Assembly (NCBI GenBank): GCA_035048485.1
Contig: CM068588.1
Coordinates: 27,369,118 to 27,433,117 of the forward strand
From: Pteria penguin
Lineage: Eukaryota; Mollusca; Bivalvia; Pterioida; Pteriidae
Length of the DNA: 64,000 nt
Direction: 5' to 3'
Positions within the stretch are counted from its first letter, which is position 1. Each line of letters begins with the position of its first letter. The notes under the pieces were generated by a model, which had not been told where the DNA came from, made no database searches, and was given only the letters and a program-made list of their open reading frames with translations. Of the stretch, positions 1 through 12,350 are shown piece by piece. A program made the position numbers and the translations under genes.

Positions 1-3000
1 TACATCCATTCTATATATGTTGCCTGCTTTAACAGCAATGCTACTTTAACTACCGGTGTATATCGATAGTGCGACAACTCGATCCACGCTCATACGATTG
101 ATATCGCTGGATTTGTGGGTCCCTAAGGTTTATGTGAAATTGATTTGGGCATTTTTACATGGTCACCTGGCTGAACGCTAATTATTTAAACAAACGATTC
201 TTATTAATCTAAGATAATTGGATCTCCAATGTTTCTAATCACATCCAATAAGAATATGATCCGCACAGCACCTGCGAACATTCAGACTTACGCTTCTGGT
301 AAGGTGCTAATAATTTGTATGTCTTTATGAATTTTAGGATGGGTCATTGCTTTGTGATGATTCGTCTTTTGCTGTGCCTTTCTGTAAGGGATATTGACGG
401 AATTTTAAGTATCTAGCGTCATCTTTTCTCAGAAATATAAATCAAGAACAACACCTCAAGTTTTCGTGGAAAAGCGAAATTAACAACTATGTGGTCACGT
501 AAATTGTAAATAATAAATATTCATTTATGAATTCGTGTAAGTTGGAGTATAAATTTCCAGGAATTTTTGTAACGAAGTATTCATGCGCCTACTTAAGATA
601 CATTTCATAAATTGTTTAAGTCCGTAGACACAGTTGTTGCAAACTTTAACTACTAATCAAGCTTACCAGTGGTTAAATTTTGAAAGACAGTATAACAAAT
701 TTTTAAAGTCATTGCTTAAATGTTTTAATTGCTTTCGTTGATTAATTACACTTATTATAGATTAATAAATAGAGCAGTTTTAACAATTTTAAAAATGTCA
801 ACAAGTTTGTTCTCCGGAAATAAGCATCTACTACCAGTACTTTGATTGTATATTTGACTGTATACCTCCCCGACTTTGTATAAATAAACTTCAGAATTTG
901 CAATGATAGATAGGTATTCATTCTTCATTTTTCGGAGAACGTATTGCTTGTAATAATAGATTAAATAACATCAGCAATATTTCTGGGGCAATTTATACGA
1001 ACAAAATTTAACAGTGACATAAGAATTGTCTAACTGTGGGTGGCAAATCTAATTTATTCTAGAGGTTTTTTTGAAATATGTAAATAAAGCTTTAAGTGGG
1101 CACAATTCTGATTATAGAAATGTTTTTAACTTCGCGCATGCGTGAGATATTGCTTCTATGTAAAATACAATTGATACAAAATGAAAATGTCCGCTTCATG
1201 TTATGAGTTTTATATGGGGACTGATAATTTCAGTTTATTGTCGGAGGATTTGTGTATAAATGCTATGTATGTAGAGTTAATTTGAAAGAACATAGATACA
1301 TTTGTTTAGTCAATAAAATAATGTCTCTTAGACTAATTTCCCTAAATATAGACTGGTTGGTAGTTGTTGCAGTGTTCAATGATTTATTGCAGTTCGCTTT
1401 CTCAAGAAACATTACGCAATGCAGATTTTTTGAAAGGTTCTAAACAATTACGTCTTCCATGAATTGGCAAATTTATGTAACGGATCACAGACAAGTGCTT
1501 TATGTAGTCACCTTTTGTTTGTAATAGGATACATATAGTTTATGTACAGTATTATGATGGACCTCACAGCACATCACGGCATACGTACTAATTTATTTCA
1601 TCATCGGTGTTGTAAAACCTCGCATTATGAACAGGTGCGACCATCAATCAATCAATGAGGTGGCAAGTTATTAGTTTTGACCAATAAGATGATTTACGTA
1701 TGCGAGGCGTTGGATCTGTTTACATCCTCTCCATACCCTATGGGACACCATATGTCAAGTTACAGGCTTCAATAATGGATCACCGGTATTGGACTTCACA
1801 TACGACCTCTTAAATTTCATGGTTACAAAATGTATATTGAAGAACCGAATATTTTCAAGACTTTAAAGCGCCGAATGCTCGGAACTCCAACTGTATATCA
1901 TTTTATGTTAGATAACATGTTACTTACGATTACATATGACTCTGCATATTGTTATGTGAACGATTTCCTTTAAATTTGGTTTTGAAAGAGAGAGGAATTT
2001 GATGAAACTTGACATGGATATTAAGCGTTTCGGTATGAAATGATTTAATTGGAAACTCTGTGATAATTAATAAACATATTAAGTCTGATTATGTCCTCTG
2101 AATTCTACACGGATTTGGAGCAGAGTCCGTGCATATCTGTGAATAGCCGATACAAGGATTACGACACTCCACGGACCCGAAATGATTGAAACTTCGTTTA
2201 AAGTAGCTTGTCCTGCTCTTTTATTTATCCTGTTGATTCTTCTATTAGAACATAGGTTTCTGTACTGTATGTCAGCGTGCAGGGTTTCATATGAAAGTAA
2301 CGGATATACAGTAACGATCACATGCTGGCATATTTCTGCTGTGCATTTTCAGATCTTTTTAATATGCCTGATTAGTATATCAACTAACTGAATGTTTTTG
2401 TGGACTTGTCTGAAAATCAGAATGAGAACGCAGTTTTAATGTCGACTCGTTAGAGAATTATGTTCACTTGTCAGACTTGTCAGAATATTATTTGAACATT
2501 TCAAGATAATTGTCTGAGATTTAGGTGGTAAAGGTTTGCCATGATGAGATGAGATTTTCTCCTTTTTATACATGTGTACTTTGCCGCGTTGCATTTGCGT
2601 GTAGAGAACAATTGCATTCCACAACAATCAGCAAAGAACTTGCTCAGCATTAAATTATTCGAAGAATTCTGTCCTCGTTGTCGTCTAAACCTTCCAGATA
2701 AACATAATCTTATTACTAAGGTCCTAATAGAATAAGATGACTTGATAAGATAGAAAGCAAAGCTGTTTCATCTTTAAAGGCTCAAATATTCTGCAGCATT
2801 AGTTCTAGCAGTGCTAATTTGCCAATGTCAATTAATTGTATATACCCTTGTTGTGCTCGAAAGATTGCAATACCATATGGTAGTCATTCAATCTTTCACC
2901 ACGGTACTAAAATCTATTAGGTTATTTCCCTTAGTACACTACAAGACGGGCAAATCAATAAAACATAAATGATGGGGGATGGTATAGCATCTCCGAGCAT

Positions 3001-3060
3001 GTTTGACCAGTGTAAACACCGGCAACATGTCTCCTAGGTGGTGAAACGGTAATTTCCGAG
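1..3060. other. AT-rich region without recognisable gene
   Basis: I see no long open frame, RNA gene or structured repeat here. The short open frames (up to about 80 codons, for example around 2.1-2.4 kb on both strands) have no signal peptide or motif I recognise and are what AT-rich DNA gives by chance. It may be intergenic or intronic; nothing in the sequence decides which. Confidence 0.6.
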
Positions 3061-3250
3061 AAGGAGGCAGATCGTACATTTTAATCGTTGACTCAGTATC
3101 TATGTTGTATTAGGTTGGCTGGTTGGTGTTTTCAAGGAAGCGGATAGTACATTATAATCCTTGACTCGATACCTATGCAGTACTAGGTTATTTGGTGGGT
3201 ATTTTCACCAATTTCCCAGTGATATCGCGACATGGAATCAAATGTAACCA
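3060..3250 (-). repeat. decayed SINE-like remnant with a roughly 73-bp duplication
   Basis: Two diverged copies of a roughly 73-bp unit lie in tandem; each contains a GATnGTACATT..TAATC..TTGACTC core and ends in a GGTTGGTGTTTTC-like stretch. They are followed by GTGATATCGCGACATGGAA, which matches the central part of the minus-strand SINE copies at 24.2 and 31.0 kb. I read this as an old SINE insertion that was partly duplicated. The tRNA-like head is not recognisable, so confidence is low. Confidence 0.3.
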
Positions 3251-5285
3251 GTAGTGGTGTTATCCTGCCGTATTAGGAGTTTGTGTTGGTTAACCTCATG
3301 TTTAGCAATATGGTTACTGATTACCGTTTGTGAAATATTTACATTACGGCATTGCCTTTTTCCTTCTGTAAACCTTCGTGACTGAGGAAGTATTCAGAGC
3401 CGGCGGAATGTCATTGATCATATATTCTCATGCATTCCCAACAGTTTATGTAACACATGCGCGACACATTAATTCGGTTCTAATACACAATGGGATTATG
3501 TAATATCAGTAACACTCATAAAGAGAATGCTGCAAAATGTGTATCATAAACATCCCATTGCTTTTATAAAAATTATGCAGCATTTAAAACATTAAAGAAT
3601 ATTAAGATGAGATAGTAACGAAGATAAAAGTGACGAGCTAACTTACTTTGCTAACACTGAGCTTCTAATGATATTGTATTTCCTACTGTAGATCAATATA
3701 AGACAACGATTACGAATTTAGGGATATCGATATCCACTATTTAGTATGTGCTTAAACATTATCGAAGCTACGCTTACATTTCAAAATACATGAGAACGAG
3801 CAATTAATCTGTTCACAGGTTTTTTTCAGAACGAACTTCGTTCATAAGCGAGTCGTGTGTGAAATTAATGCAGGTTTTATTTGCACGGGACAAATTTCAT
3901 TTTACAGTTTTAAATGGTTTTATAAAAGCTATGTAATATTGGCATATGTTTTCAAAAGGCAGAAAATTGAAAATATTTTTTCCGTAAGCTCTACCAAGGA
4001 CTTATAAGTCCTTGATTCTACTGTGGTAATAAGTTAAAGTTGTATATCCTACAATTCGGTATAATTACTAAAATTAGGGCATGTAAAACAAAATCTGTAT
4101 TTTTGTCGTATGGCTGAAGTTATCAACTTTGTGTTAATAACAATTTTTGTTGCTTCAAACCCTCGGAGATATCAAAATAAAAAGAAGATACTTCGTAAAT
4201 AAAGTGGGTATTCCAGAAATACAACCATAACCTGACTTCGCGCATGCGCAGTTTAATCAAAACAAATACGATGAAGGGAGACTCCAAAAGAAAACGATTT
4301 CAGTAAATACTAACTTTAGTAGACTTGAATGCAGATTTTTAAAGTTACTGGTCAAGCTTATTTACCTCGACCTCCATCAGTGTCCATGATGCGGTGGCTT
4401 CCGAATTAGATCACGTGATAAGTTTGTTGTAAACATTCTGTTTACAAACATAGCGTTTTAGAGAGCCATATATCTCCCTTAATACGACGAATTTGATCGC
4501 AGCATTTTGCAAGGGTCCTTTTTTTTAATATTTAGACATATATATATATATATATACTGAAAAATTTTAGAATAAATTAGTCTATAATATGCATTGTACT
4601 AGCGAACATAGGGTATACGGCTTTAAGCTTAAAGAGTGCTTGATTATCCAGTGTTACGGTGTTCGTCCATCCAACCCGCTCTATTTCTTATTTAAACGAT
4701 TTCTTTGTGTAAATAATGCGTTTTAAATAAACGTCAGATAAACTCGTAAGGAAATTATGCAACATAATCCAGTATGGCATTGGAAGTCATTTTGAACATC
4801 TTAAAACTATTTTCTCCTTCAGTCGTTTTAGTGATTTTTGATGAGACTTTACAGGAATGCCCTTGAAACAGTCCACGCAAATTACGCTAAATAAATATTA
4901 GAGATATAATCCAATTTGAACGGCATTACGCATGCTGGTAAAGGAGAGATGTATGACATTAAAAGTAACAAGTATAGAAAAAGATGTGGAAACAGAGCTT
5001 GAGACTGGCCACAGTCGCTGCTTAAATAAGTTATGTACTCCGAACATAATAAAAAGAGAACAAGAAAGAATAAGGAGAATGTATCCATGACACGTGGGTG
5101 TTCCATGCAAATAAAGTCATATGCAGGCACATTACAGACGGCGTCTTTACTTCACACCTTCTTTGAGCGAGTGAAGTTGACATTTCAGAGATTAACATAC
5201 TGTTAATTTTGGTTTTGAAGGTGTATTGTCTTTATTAAACAAAAAGATATCCCTGATCTCTTCGTATAACATTCGGAACCTCTAA
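3251..5285. other. AT-rich region; palindrome and short (TA)n only
   Basis: No gene is visible. Two small structures stand out: a perfect 20-bp palindrome, CAAGGACTTATAAGTCCTTG, at 3995-4014, and a short (TA)n run near 4534-4556. The minus-strand frame at 4882-5130 is leucine- and serine-rich but unsupported by any motif. Confidence 0.55.
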
Positions 5286-5304
5286 CCCCCCCCCCCCCCC
5301 CCCC
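5286..5304 (+). repeat. oligo(C) tract, about 19 bases
   Basis: An uninterrupted run of C on the plus strand (G on the other) followed by an A-rich stretch. It may be length-variable or a sequencing problem spot, and the G strand could form a quadruplex. Confidence 0.9.
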
Positions 5305-5472
5305 ACCCAAAAGAAAAAATACATAAATAAAATCGAGTGTTTAGTAATTTATGCATTCCAAATGAACAAAATATATTATCGAGAGTGATTAATTCTTGAA
5401 TGCTGTTCACCCTGTGTTAACTAAACTGGAATGCAGTATTGTGTGTCACCGTTTATTTAATTACAGGGTTCG

Positions 5473-6355
<883 letters not shown>

Positions 6356-6374
6356 TTTTATAGTTATTTCATAC

Positions 6375-6715
6375 TTTCTGAGTAGTGTTTTATCAACTTA
6401 CATTTTCTGAGTAGTGTTTTATCAATTGAGAAAGCGGAGCGAGCGAGTTAGCAAGCAGCGCCTTCTCCATTGATAAGGTAGTTACCACGTGGGATGCATG
6501 AGATGACCGACTTGTTAGATATTTCACAGTCAATACAAATGTGACTTTCAACTGAAGATGATACTTACAATCAGTGACAAGAGCATAAATGTTTTGGATT
6601 GGCCATTGTACATTGCATTGCAAATATTTCGTGATTTAAATGCAAAGGAAAGAAAACTGAATATTGTTTCTTCGCGATTTTTTGAGTCGGCTTCGGTGAA
6701 GCCGCACTCATTGCA
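6375..6715. repeat. short direct and inverted repeats
   Basis: TTTCTGAGTAGTGTTTTATCAA occurs twice in tandem (about 31 bp apart, 6375-6426), with one changed base near the end. An imperfect inverted repeat pairs the TTATCAATTGAGAA region (about 6419) with TTCTCCATTGATAA (about 6463). A second dyad at 6684-6709 pairs GAGTCGGCTTC with GAAGCCGCACTC around a three-base loop. These may be the ends of a small unrecognised mobile element, but the outer limits are unclear. Confidence 0.35.
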
Positions 6716-7450
6716 ATCACTTTCTTTTCAGGGGTTATAAATTTCACTACCGATATAGAGCTTACTACGCCGCTGAAAAATAAAGTGCCGAAAAATTACT
6801 GATGTTGTCTTAAAAATTCTTGATCAGCACAATGTACCTTTAGCTCAGTTAATTTAAGCTAAACATAAACTAGTTTCAATAACTCGAAAAAGGAGTTGCA
6901 ATAATGTTTTCAAATTTCGCGTAATAATATGTAGTTGTGACTACTTTACGATGTGTTTACCACCGACACCGTCGGATGTACTCGATTGTGTAATTCTCCG
7001 GACAAAGCATTTGTCTTGATCTTGTATCGCTTGTTTTTATCGAGATATTTCAATTAAAGTTTTCCCCAACATGTTCTGGAACTTTAGTTCTTTTTCACAT
7101 ACATGACAAATTTAAAGATCGATCTTCCCGCATTTCCTCTGATAATGAAAATGCAATATAAATATTTAGGTAAATGTTGTATGTTTCTAAATATAAATGA
7201 TGTTAAAACATTATGAGAATCGTGAATAAGATGGTTATTCAATGTCCCACTTGAAGGAATGTCGTTCCTTGGCTCAGCTTCGACTCGTGACAACAATGCA
7301 GTAAAACTTGCTGCCATGAAGTTGTCGATTGCACGTTCATTTCGGATACAAGCAATTGTAAACTCTCTGCCGTAAGATAGTATGAAGAGAGCAAATTTTA
7401 TTAGCATTTTGTACATAGGTATAATGACGATGTAGTTGCAACAAAGACCT

Positions 7451-7497
7451 AATTTTTGCCCCCCCCCCCTCTTTGCTGAAATCCTGAATCCGCCACT
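7451..7497 (-). repeat. terminal piece of a dispersed repeat (GGCGGATTCAGGATTT end)
   Basis: On the minus strand this reads TAGTGGCGGATTCAGGATTT and then runs into an oligo(G) stretch. The same start, GGCGGATCCAGGATTT followed by a G-run, appears on the plus strand at 19443. Two independent occurrences of the same end suggest a dispersed repeat family; I cannot name it. Confidence 0.4.
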
Positions 7498-7499
7498 AA

Positions 7500-8730
7500 A
7501 ATGGTAAAATGATTACATACTTAAAATCAGCAAAGCCGACTCTCAGGACTTTGAGTCCTTTGATATTTTTTTTGTACGTTTAAGGAGGATGGACGGCGCC
7601 ATTGTGAACATGGGGTATTAAAAATTGAAATCTATCTGGCTTGGACACTAAATAACCAAATCATATCATTTTTACAGAATGTTATCTATATATGAAAAGC
7701 TTCATTTCCCAAAAATTTTGAGATTGAATTCCTTGTAGATTTTGCAGTAGACAAGTGTGCTCATAATGCACCTGGCTGCACAGCCACAGGCATGTGCATG
7801 CAATGCATTTGGAAAGAGGTATCTCAATCGTCAGTTTGATGATATGTCCACAAACGATTGTCCTTCGATTTTGAAAGAACTGTCACTTATAGTAGAATTT
7901 CTCATTTTTTTCAACCCATGTAAAAGGGCGATTTACAATTCACATCGGTAGGGGTGGATCATAAGAAATTTCAATAAATAATTAATGAATTATAGAGTTA
8001 TGGTTGACAATATTATAATTTTACTATGAATATTGACATAAGTAAAACATACATAGAAAAATTAATTTACTATATTCGTGTGTCGTGATTATTACTGACA
8101 GAGGCGTCCATGTTTATACACGAATATGCGATGACCCACAGCTTATAAAATTTTAATTTGTGAGTGTTCGATTAAGAATTTGAAAAATCCAACGATAATC
8201 GTTCATAGACGTGTAATCAAACTAACGATTTAGATAGATCATAACAAAATTTCTTGTATGCACAACGCTGCAGCTGTGCAGTCCGGTGCACAATTTACAA
8301 ACTGCTCACTTGTCAATTCAATAGATTCATTATTTTTTAAAATTCGGAAAATAAAATATATTGGGGTATAGAAACTGGTGTGCAAAAATTGATAAAATTG
8401 ATTGACAGGCATCAAAGCAGGATAGATTTAAACTTCAAGCACCCCATTTTCATCGCAAATTTAAATGGCGCTTGTACAATCCCCTTAAAACGCCATTCAG
8501 GCTTATTTAGGAATGATCGAAAACACAGGAGAAGTCACGATCGATTCTGACGGAGGTCAACCATGGGTGAAACTTGTCAGGTATTTTGCGCCAAAAATAA
8601 TTTTATTTGAACTTTTCTTCGTGTCGAAGGCGATAATAAAGTGGGCGAATCGTTGTTATCACATGTGATAATTCATTCTTGTGAAAATGTCTGGTATAAG
8701 TGTGGGTAACACAAACGATAACGCTGTAAA
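7500..8730. other. unannotated AT-rich stretch
   Basis: No gene or clear repeat. A small hairpin, AGGACTTTGAGTCCT, lies near 7547. The 64-codon plus-strand frame at 7757-7951 has no recognisable feature. Confidence 0.5.
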
Positions 8731-8820
8731 TATGTGACGTCATTTATTTACGTCTGGTTTCCGGTTCCGGCCGCCACTTACAATGAATACCAACACAGTC
8801 AAAATGAACATAAGGTGATA
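8730..8820 (+). promoter_or_regulatory. promoter-like cluster: CRE and ETS-type motifs
   Basis: A perfect CRE palindrome, TGACGTCA (8735-8742), is followed by TTTCCGGTTCCGG (8758-8770), which holds two head-to-tail ETS-like TTCCGG sites in a short GC-rich patch. An ATG at 8783 follows, and AAG|GTGATA near 8814 would be an acceptable splice donor. Together this resembles an animal promoter with a short first coding exon (about 10 codons). The motifs are visible; the promoter reading is inference, and no downstream exon was recognised. Confidence 0.25.
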
Positions 8821-9776
8821 AACATGTGAACATTTACAGTTTGTCGCTCGAGGTTAATATTGTCTAAGCCTGTCCTATCTTCTGATATTTTTGTGTGTTT
8901 CCATTCTTGTTTAATAACGGTCTATCATGTCAGACAATAAAGATTGAATATTTTTGATTTGTTGAAATAAATGTGCAAAGTATGCATCCATATTTCATAA
9001 TTAGTGTACAGAAGTTTAATCCGAAGGGGACCAAATGTATTCACTCTACTCGTCCGTCTGTCTGTTCTGCTATCTTTCCGATCCAGTGTTACTTTCGTCA
9101 TGGTTGACTAGTTTTCATGACAAAATCAGTTGATCGGATGTTTCTTCATTTTTTTCACTTTTCTCTCAAAGGAAATAAAACAAAATATTTAAAAGTCTAT
9201 GTGATTATGCTGAGAAATATATAGATATTTGTATTGACAGAACTTAGCTTGAATCACGTAAATAATGTATATCACGTTATAACATAAAAATAATCTTGGA
9301 GGTACAAAATTATGTTTAAAGAGTGGTCCACAAATGACATGGCCGCCAAGGAAAAATAATAGTAATGTTATAGAAATAAACGAAAAATTAGTTTCGAAAA
9401 ATCATTAAGTTACTGGAAAATGTATTAAATTATGGAAACATGATGAGCAAATTTTGTAAAGAAGTCGAAACATATAAATCGTTAAAATACTGTGTTTTTA
9501 TACCTTTTTTTTGAACGATTAGATGTGAAAATTAAAATGAAATTTAAATTGAAATAAAACTATCATCTATAATCATCCGCTATCTATATCATGCATAAAT
9601 ATAATACAGAAATTATAGAAACATGAGGAGCCAATTGTTATAAAAACATGAAACTTATTAATCGCGTACCTTAGTAACGCATGAAAAACGAGGCGATATT
9701 GTCAAGAATAAATTCCTATACAGTGATCTAAGTATCATGTGACTGCAGTACTTCCCCCTCCTCCCCCCCTTTTTTT
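8820..9776. other. AT-rich stretch with one GTCY-like scrap
   Basis: CGTCCGTCTGTCTGTTC near 9050 resembles the GTCY tract of the three mobile-element families elsewhere in the window and may be a decayed fragment. The rest shows nothing recognisable. Confidence 0.4.
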
Positions 9777-12350
9777 AGCTCACCTGAGCCAAAGGCTCAA
9801 GTGAGCTATTGTGATCAATCACCGTCCGTCGTCCGTCCGTCGTCCGTCGTTAACTTTTCACATTTTCGACTTCTTCTTCAGAACCAATGAACAGAATTTG
9901 ATGAAACTTGATAAGCATGTAGTACTCATGGTCCCCTACAAGTGTTGTTGTTTTTCGTCCGGATTCATCAACAGGTGGCGCCACCACAGGCAAAAGTAGG
10001 TCAAAGAGGGTACCCTCCTTTGACAAACTTCTTCTTCAGACCGGGGGCATACAGAGACAAACCGAATGCATAGGAATGATCTAGAGGGATGTGTGAAGAA
10101 GTGTTGTTATTTTTGGTTCTGTTCCGAAATCAAATTTTTGACGTTTTTTTGACGTTTTTTTGTACTTGGTAGTTTTAATGCAGAAAAGAGGTATTTTTTT
10201 CTTTTAGTAAACATTGATGCATTAATTTGGTTTAATTTGATCATTTTGATGGTAAGAAATACTACTGCGAAGAAAATTTTTCAATATTTTATGTTTTGGA
10301 TTTTTTATGAATTTTTTAAGACTTTCAAGAAAAAGGGGGGGGGGATAATTGGTGTAAACATTTCACAGTTTGAACTTTTTCTTCGGAACCACTTGCTGGA
10401 ATTCAATGAAACTTGGCATGCATCAAATACTCAAGGTCCCCGACAAATGTGGTCATCTTTGTCAGGATCCATGAACAGGTGGCACCACCACAGACAAAAG
10501 TAGGTCACAGAGGGTACCCTCCTTTGACAAACTTCTTATTCAGATCGGATGCATACAGCGACAAACCGACTGCATAGGAATGATTTAGAGGCATATGGGA
10601 AGAAGTGTTGATATTTTTGGTTCCATTCGGAAATCAAATTTTTGACGTTTTTTCATTTTTATTTTGGACTTTGTTATTTTAATGCATTAAAGAGTTATTA
10701 TTTTCTTTTAGTAAACATTGATGCATTCATTTGGTTTCATTTAATCATTTCTATGGTAAGGAATGCTGGTGCGAAGGAATTTTTTCAATATCTCGATTTT
10801 TGAATTTTTTATGAATTTTTTTAAGACTTCCAAGAAAAGGGGGGGGGGGGGGACAATTTTTCATATCTTCAACTTGATCTACAGAACAACTTGAAGGATT
10901 GTGATAAAACTGGGTAGGATGCAAGTACTCATAGTCCTTTTCAAAGGTTTTGTTTTTTGTGCGGATCATCCAAATTGGTTAACAGATAATGCCACCATGT
11001 CTAAAAGTAGGTCTCACAATGGTACATATACCACTTGGTAATTGAAATATGGAGAGTAGCGGTTCAAATCCAGCTGTGGTCAAAAAAATTTTTTTTTTTT
11101 TTTTACACATCTAAATAAGTTTTTAGATGTTTCTCAACACTCAACATATGAAATTAGGAATTTTACGTTTAAGACTTCCAAAAAAAAAGGGGGGGGGGGG
11201 GGGGGGGGGGGGGGGGTTCGCCATTTTTCACATTTTCAACTTTTTCTACAAAACTGTTTGAAGGATTTTAATAAATCTTGGTAGAAATAAGTCACTTATG
11301 ATCCTCTTCAAATTCTGTTGTTTTCGTCCAGACCTCTTTACAGGTGGCGCCACCATAGTCAAGAGTAGGTCACAAAAGAGTTCCCTCGTTTAACAATATT
11401 CTTTTTCATACGGGCTGTATACAGAGACAAACAGAATGCATAGAAATGATCTAGAGGGATGAGTGAAGATGTATTGTCATTTTGGTTCCCTTCCAAAATC
11501 AAATTTTAGAATTTTTTTCGACATTTCTTTGGACTTGGTGATTCAATGCAGAAAAAAGTGTCATATTTCCTAGTTAATTGATAATGATGATTTCTTATGG
11601 ACTGTTGTGATCATAATTATGGTAAGGATTGTTACTTTGAAAAAATTTTGTCAATATGTCAATTTTTGGATTATCTATGAATTTTTTAAGACTTCCAAAT
11701 GAGGGTGTATAGGAACAATTCCATCACATTTTTCACTTCTGCTGTTATACCACATGAAAAATTTTAATGAAACATGGAATACATGAAGTACTAAAAGTCC
11801 TCTATCAATTTGGTAAATTTCATCCAAATTGGTTAACAGATAATGCCACCATGTCTAAAAAGCAGTTCTCACAATAGTACATATACCACTTGGTAATTGA
11901 AATATGGAGAGTAGCGGTTCAAATCCAGCTGTGGTCAAAATTTTTTTTTCATTTCTTTACACATCTAAATAAGTTTTTAGATGTTTCTCAACACTCAACA
12001 TATGAAATTAGGCAATTTTAAGTTAGATCTGGACAATATTTGAAACAATTGTTGTTCATGACCCAGACTTGAAATCAGTCAACAAAAGGCCCCACCTAAA
12101 GAAAATGACTAACTTGTTGCCCTGAATGACTTCTTGCAGTGACAAAGGAAATGCTTAATATCAAAATCACCTGAATGGATGTGCAAAAAAGTGTTGTTAT
12201 TTATTCTAGCCTGAAATAAAATTTGACATATTTTCAACATCTGTGTTGACTTAGTCACATTAATGCAAAAATAAATGAATTCTTCCTTCATGCATGACTG
12301 ATAATCTAGGTACTCAGGTGAGCGATATAGGCCCACTTGGGCCTCTTGTT
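9777..12350 (+). mobile_element. family 1 element, copy A (Helitron/HINE-like, non-autonomous)
   Basis: The left end is a 14-bp stem hairpin with one mismatch (AGCTCACCTGAGCC, loop AAA, GGCTCAAGTGAGCT), followed by a GTCC/GTC microsatellite at 9824-9850. The body is built of diverged units about 0.5 kb apart, marked by GCCACCA..AAAAGTAGGTC at about 9976, 10483, 10988, 11346 and 11842. The right end has CTCAGGTGAGC, the inverse of the left GCTCACCTGAG, then a perfect 7-bp stem AGGCCCA-CT-TGGGCCT and CTTGTT. No long ORF and no Rep/helicase or transposase is visible. The structure fits DINE-1/HINE-type relatives of Helitrons and the bivalve pearl style. The class assignment is inference; its status as a repeat is certain because copy B is nearly identical. 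Confidence 0.8.
11189..11216 (+). repeat. oligo(G) tract, 28 bases, inside copy A
   Basis: A run of 28 G preceded by nine A. It sits at the same place in its internal unit (after AAGACTTCCAA) as shorter G-runs at 10335-10344 and about 10839-10852, so the G-run is a position-conserved part of the unit whose length varies. Confidence 0.9.

Noticed and set aside
7084..7416. 110-codon minus-strand frame
   Set aside because: Somewhat protein-like in its middle, but no recognisable domain, no signal peptide I trust and no supporting context. Could be a relic of a gene; not enough to call.
9824..9850. GTCC/GTC tract and other regular short repeats as a CRISPR array
   Set aside because: There are no spacers of unique sequence between constant repeats; the animal-like SINEs also rule out a prokaryotic setting.
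10237..10503. 88-codon plus-strand frame, repeated at 15718-15993
   Set aside because: It is repeated only because copies A and B are the same mobile element; the frame crosses an oligo(G) run whose length varies and carries no motif.
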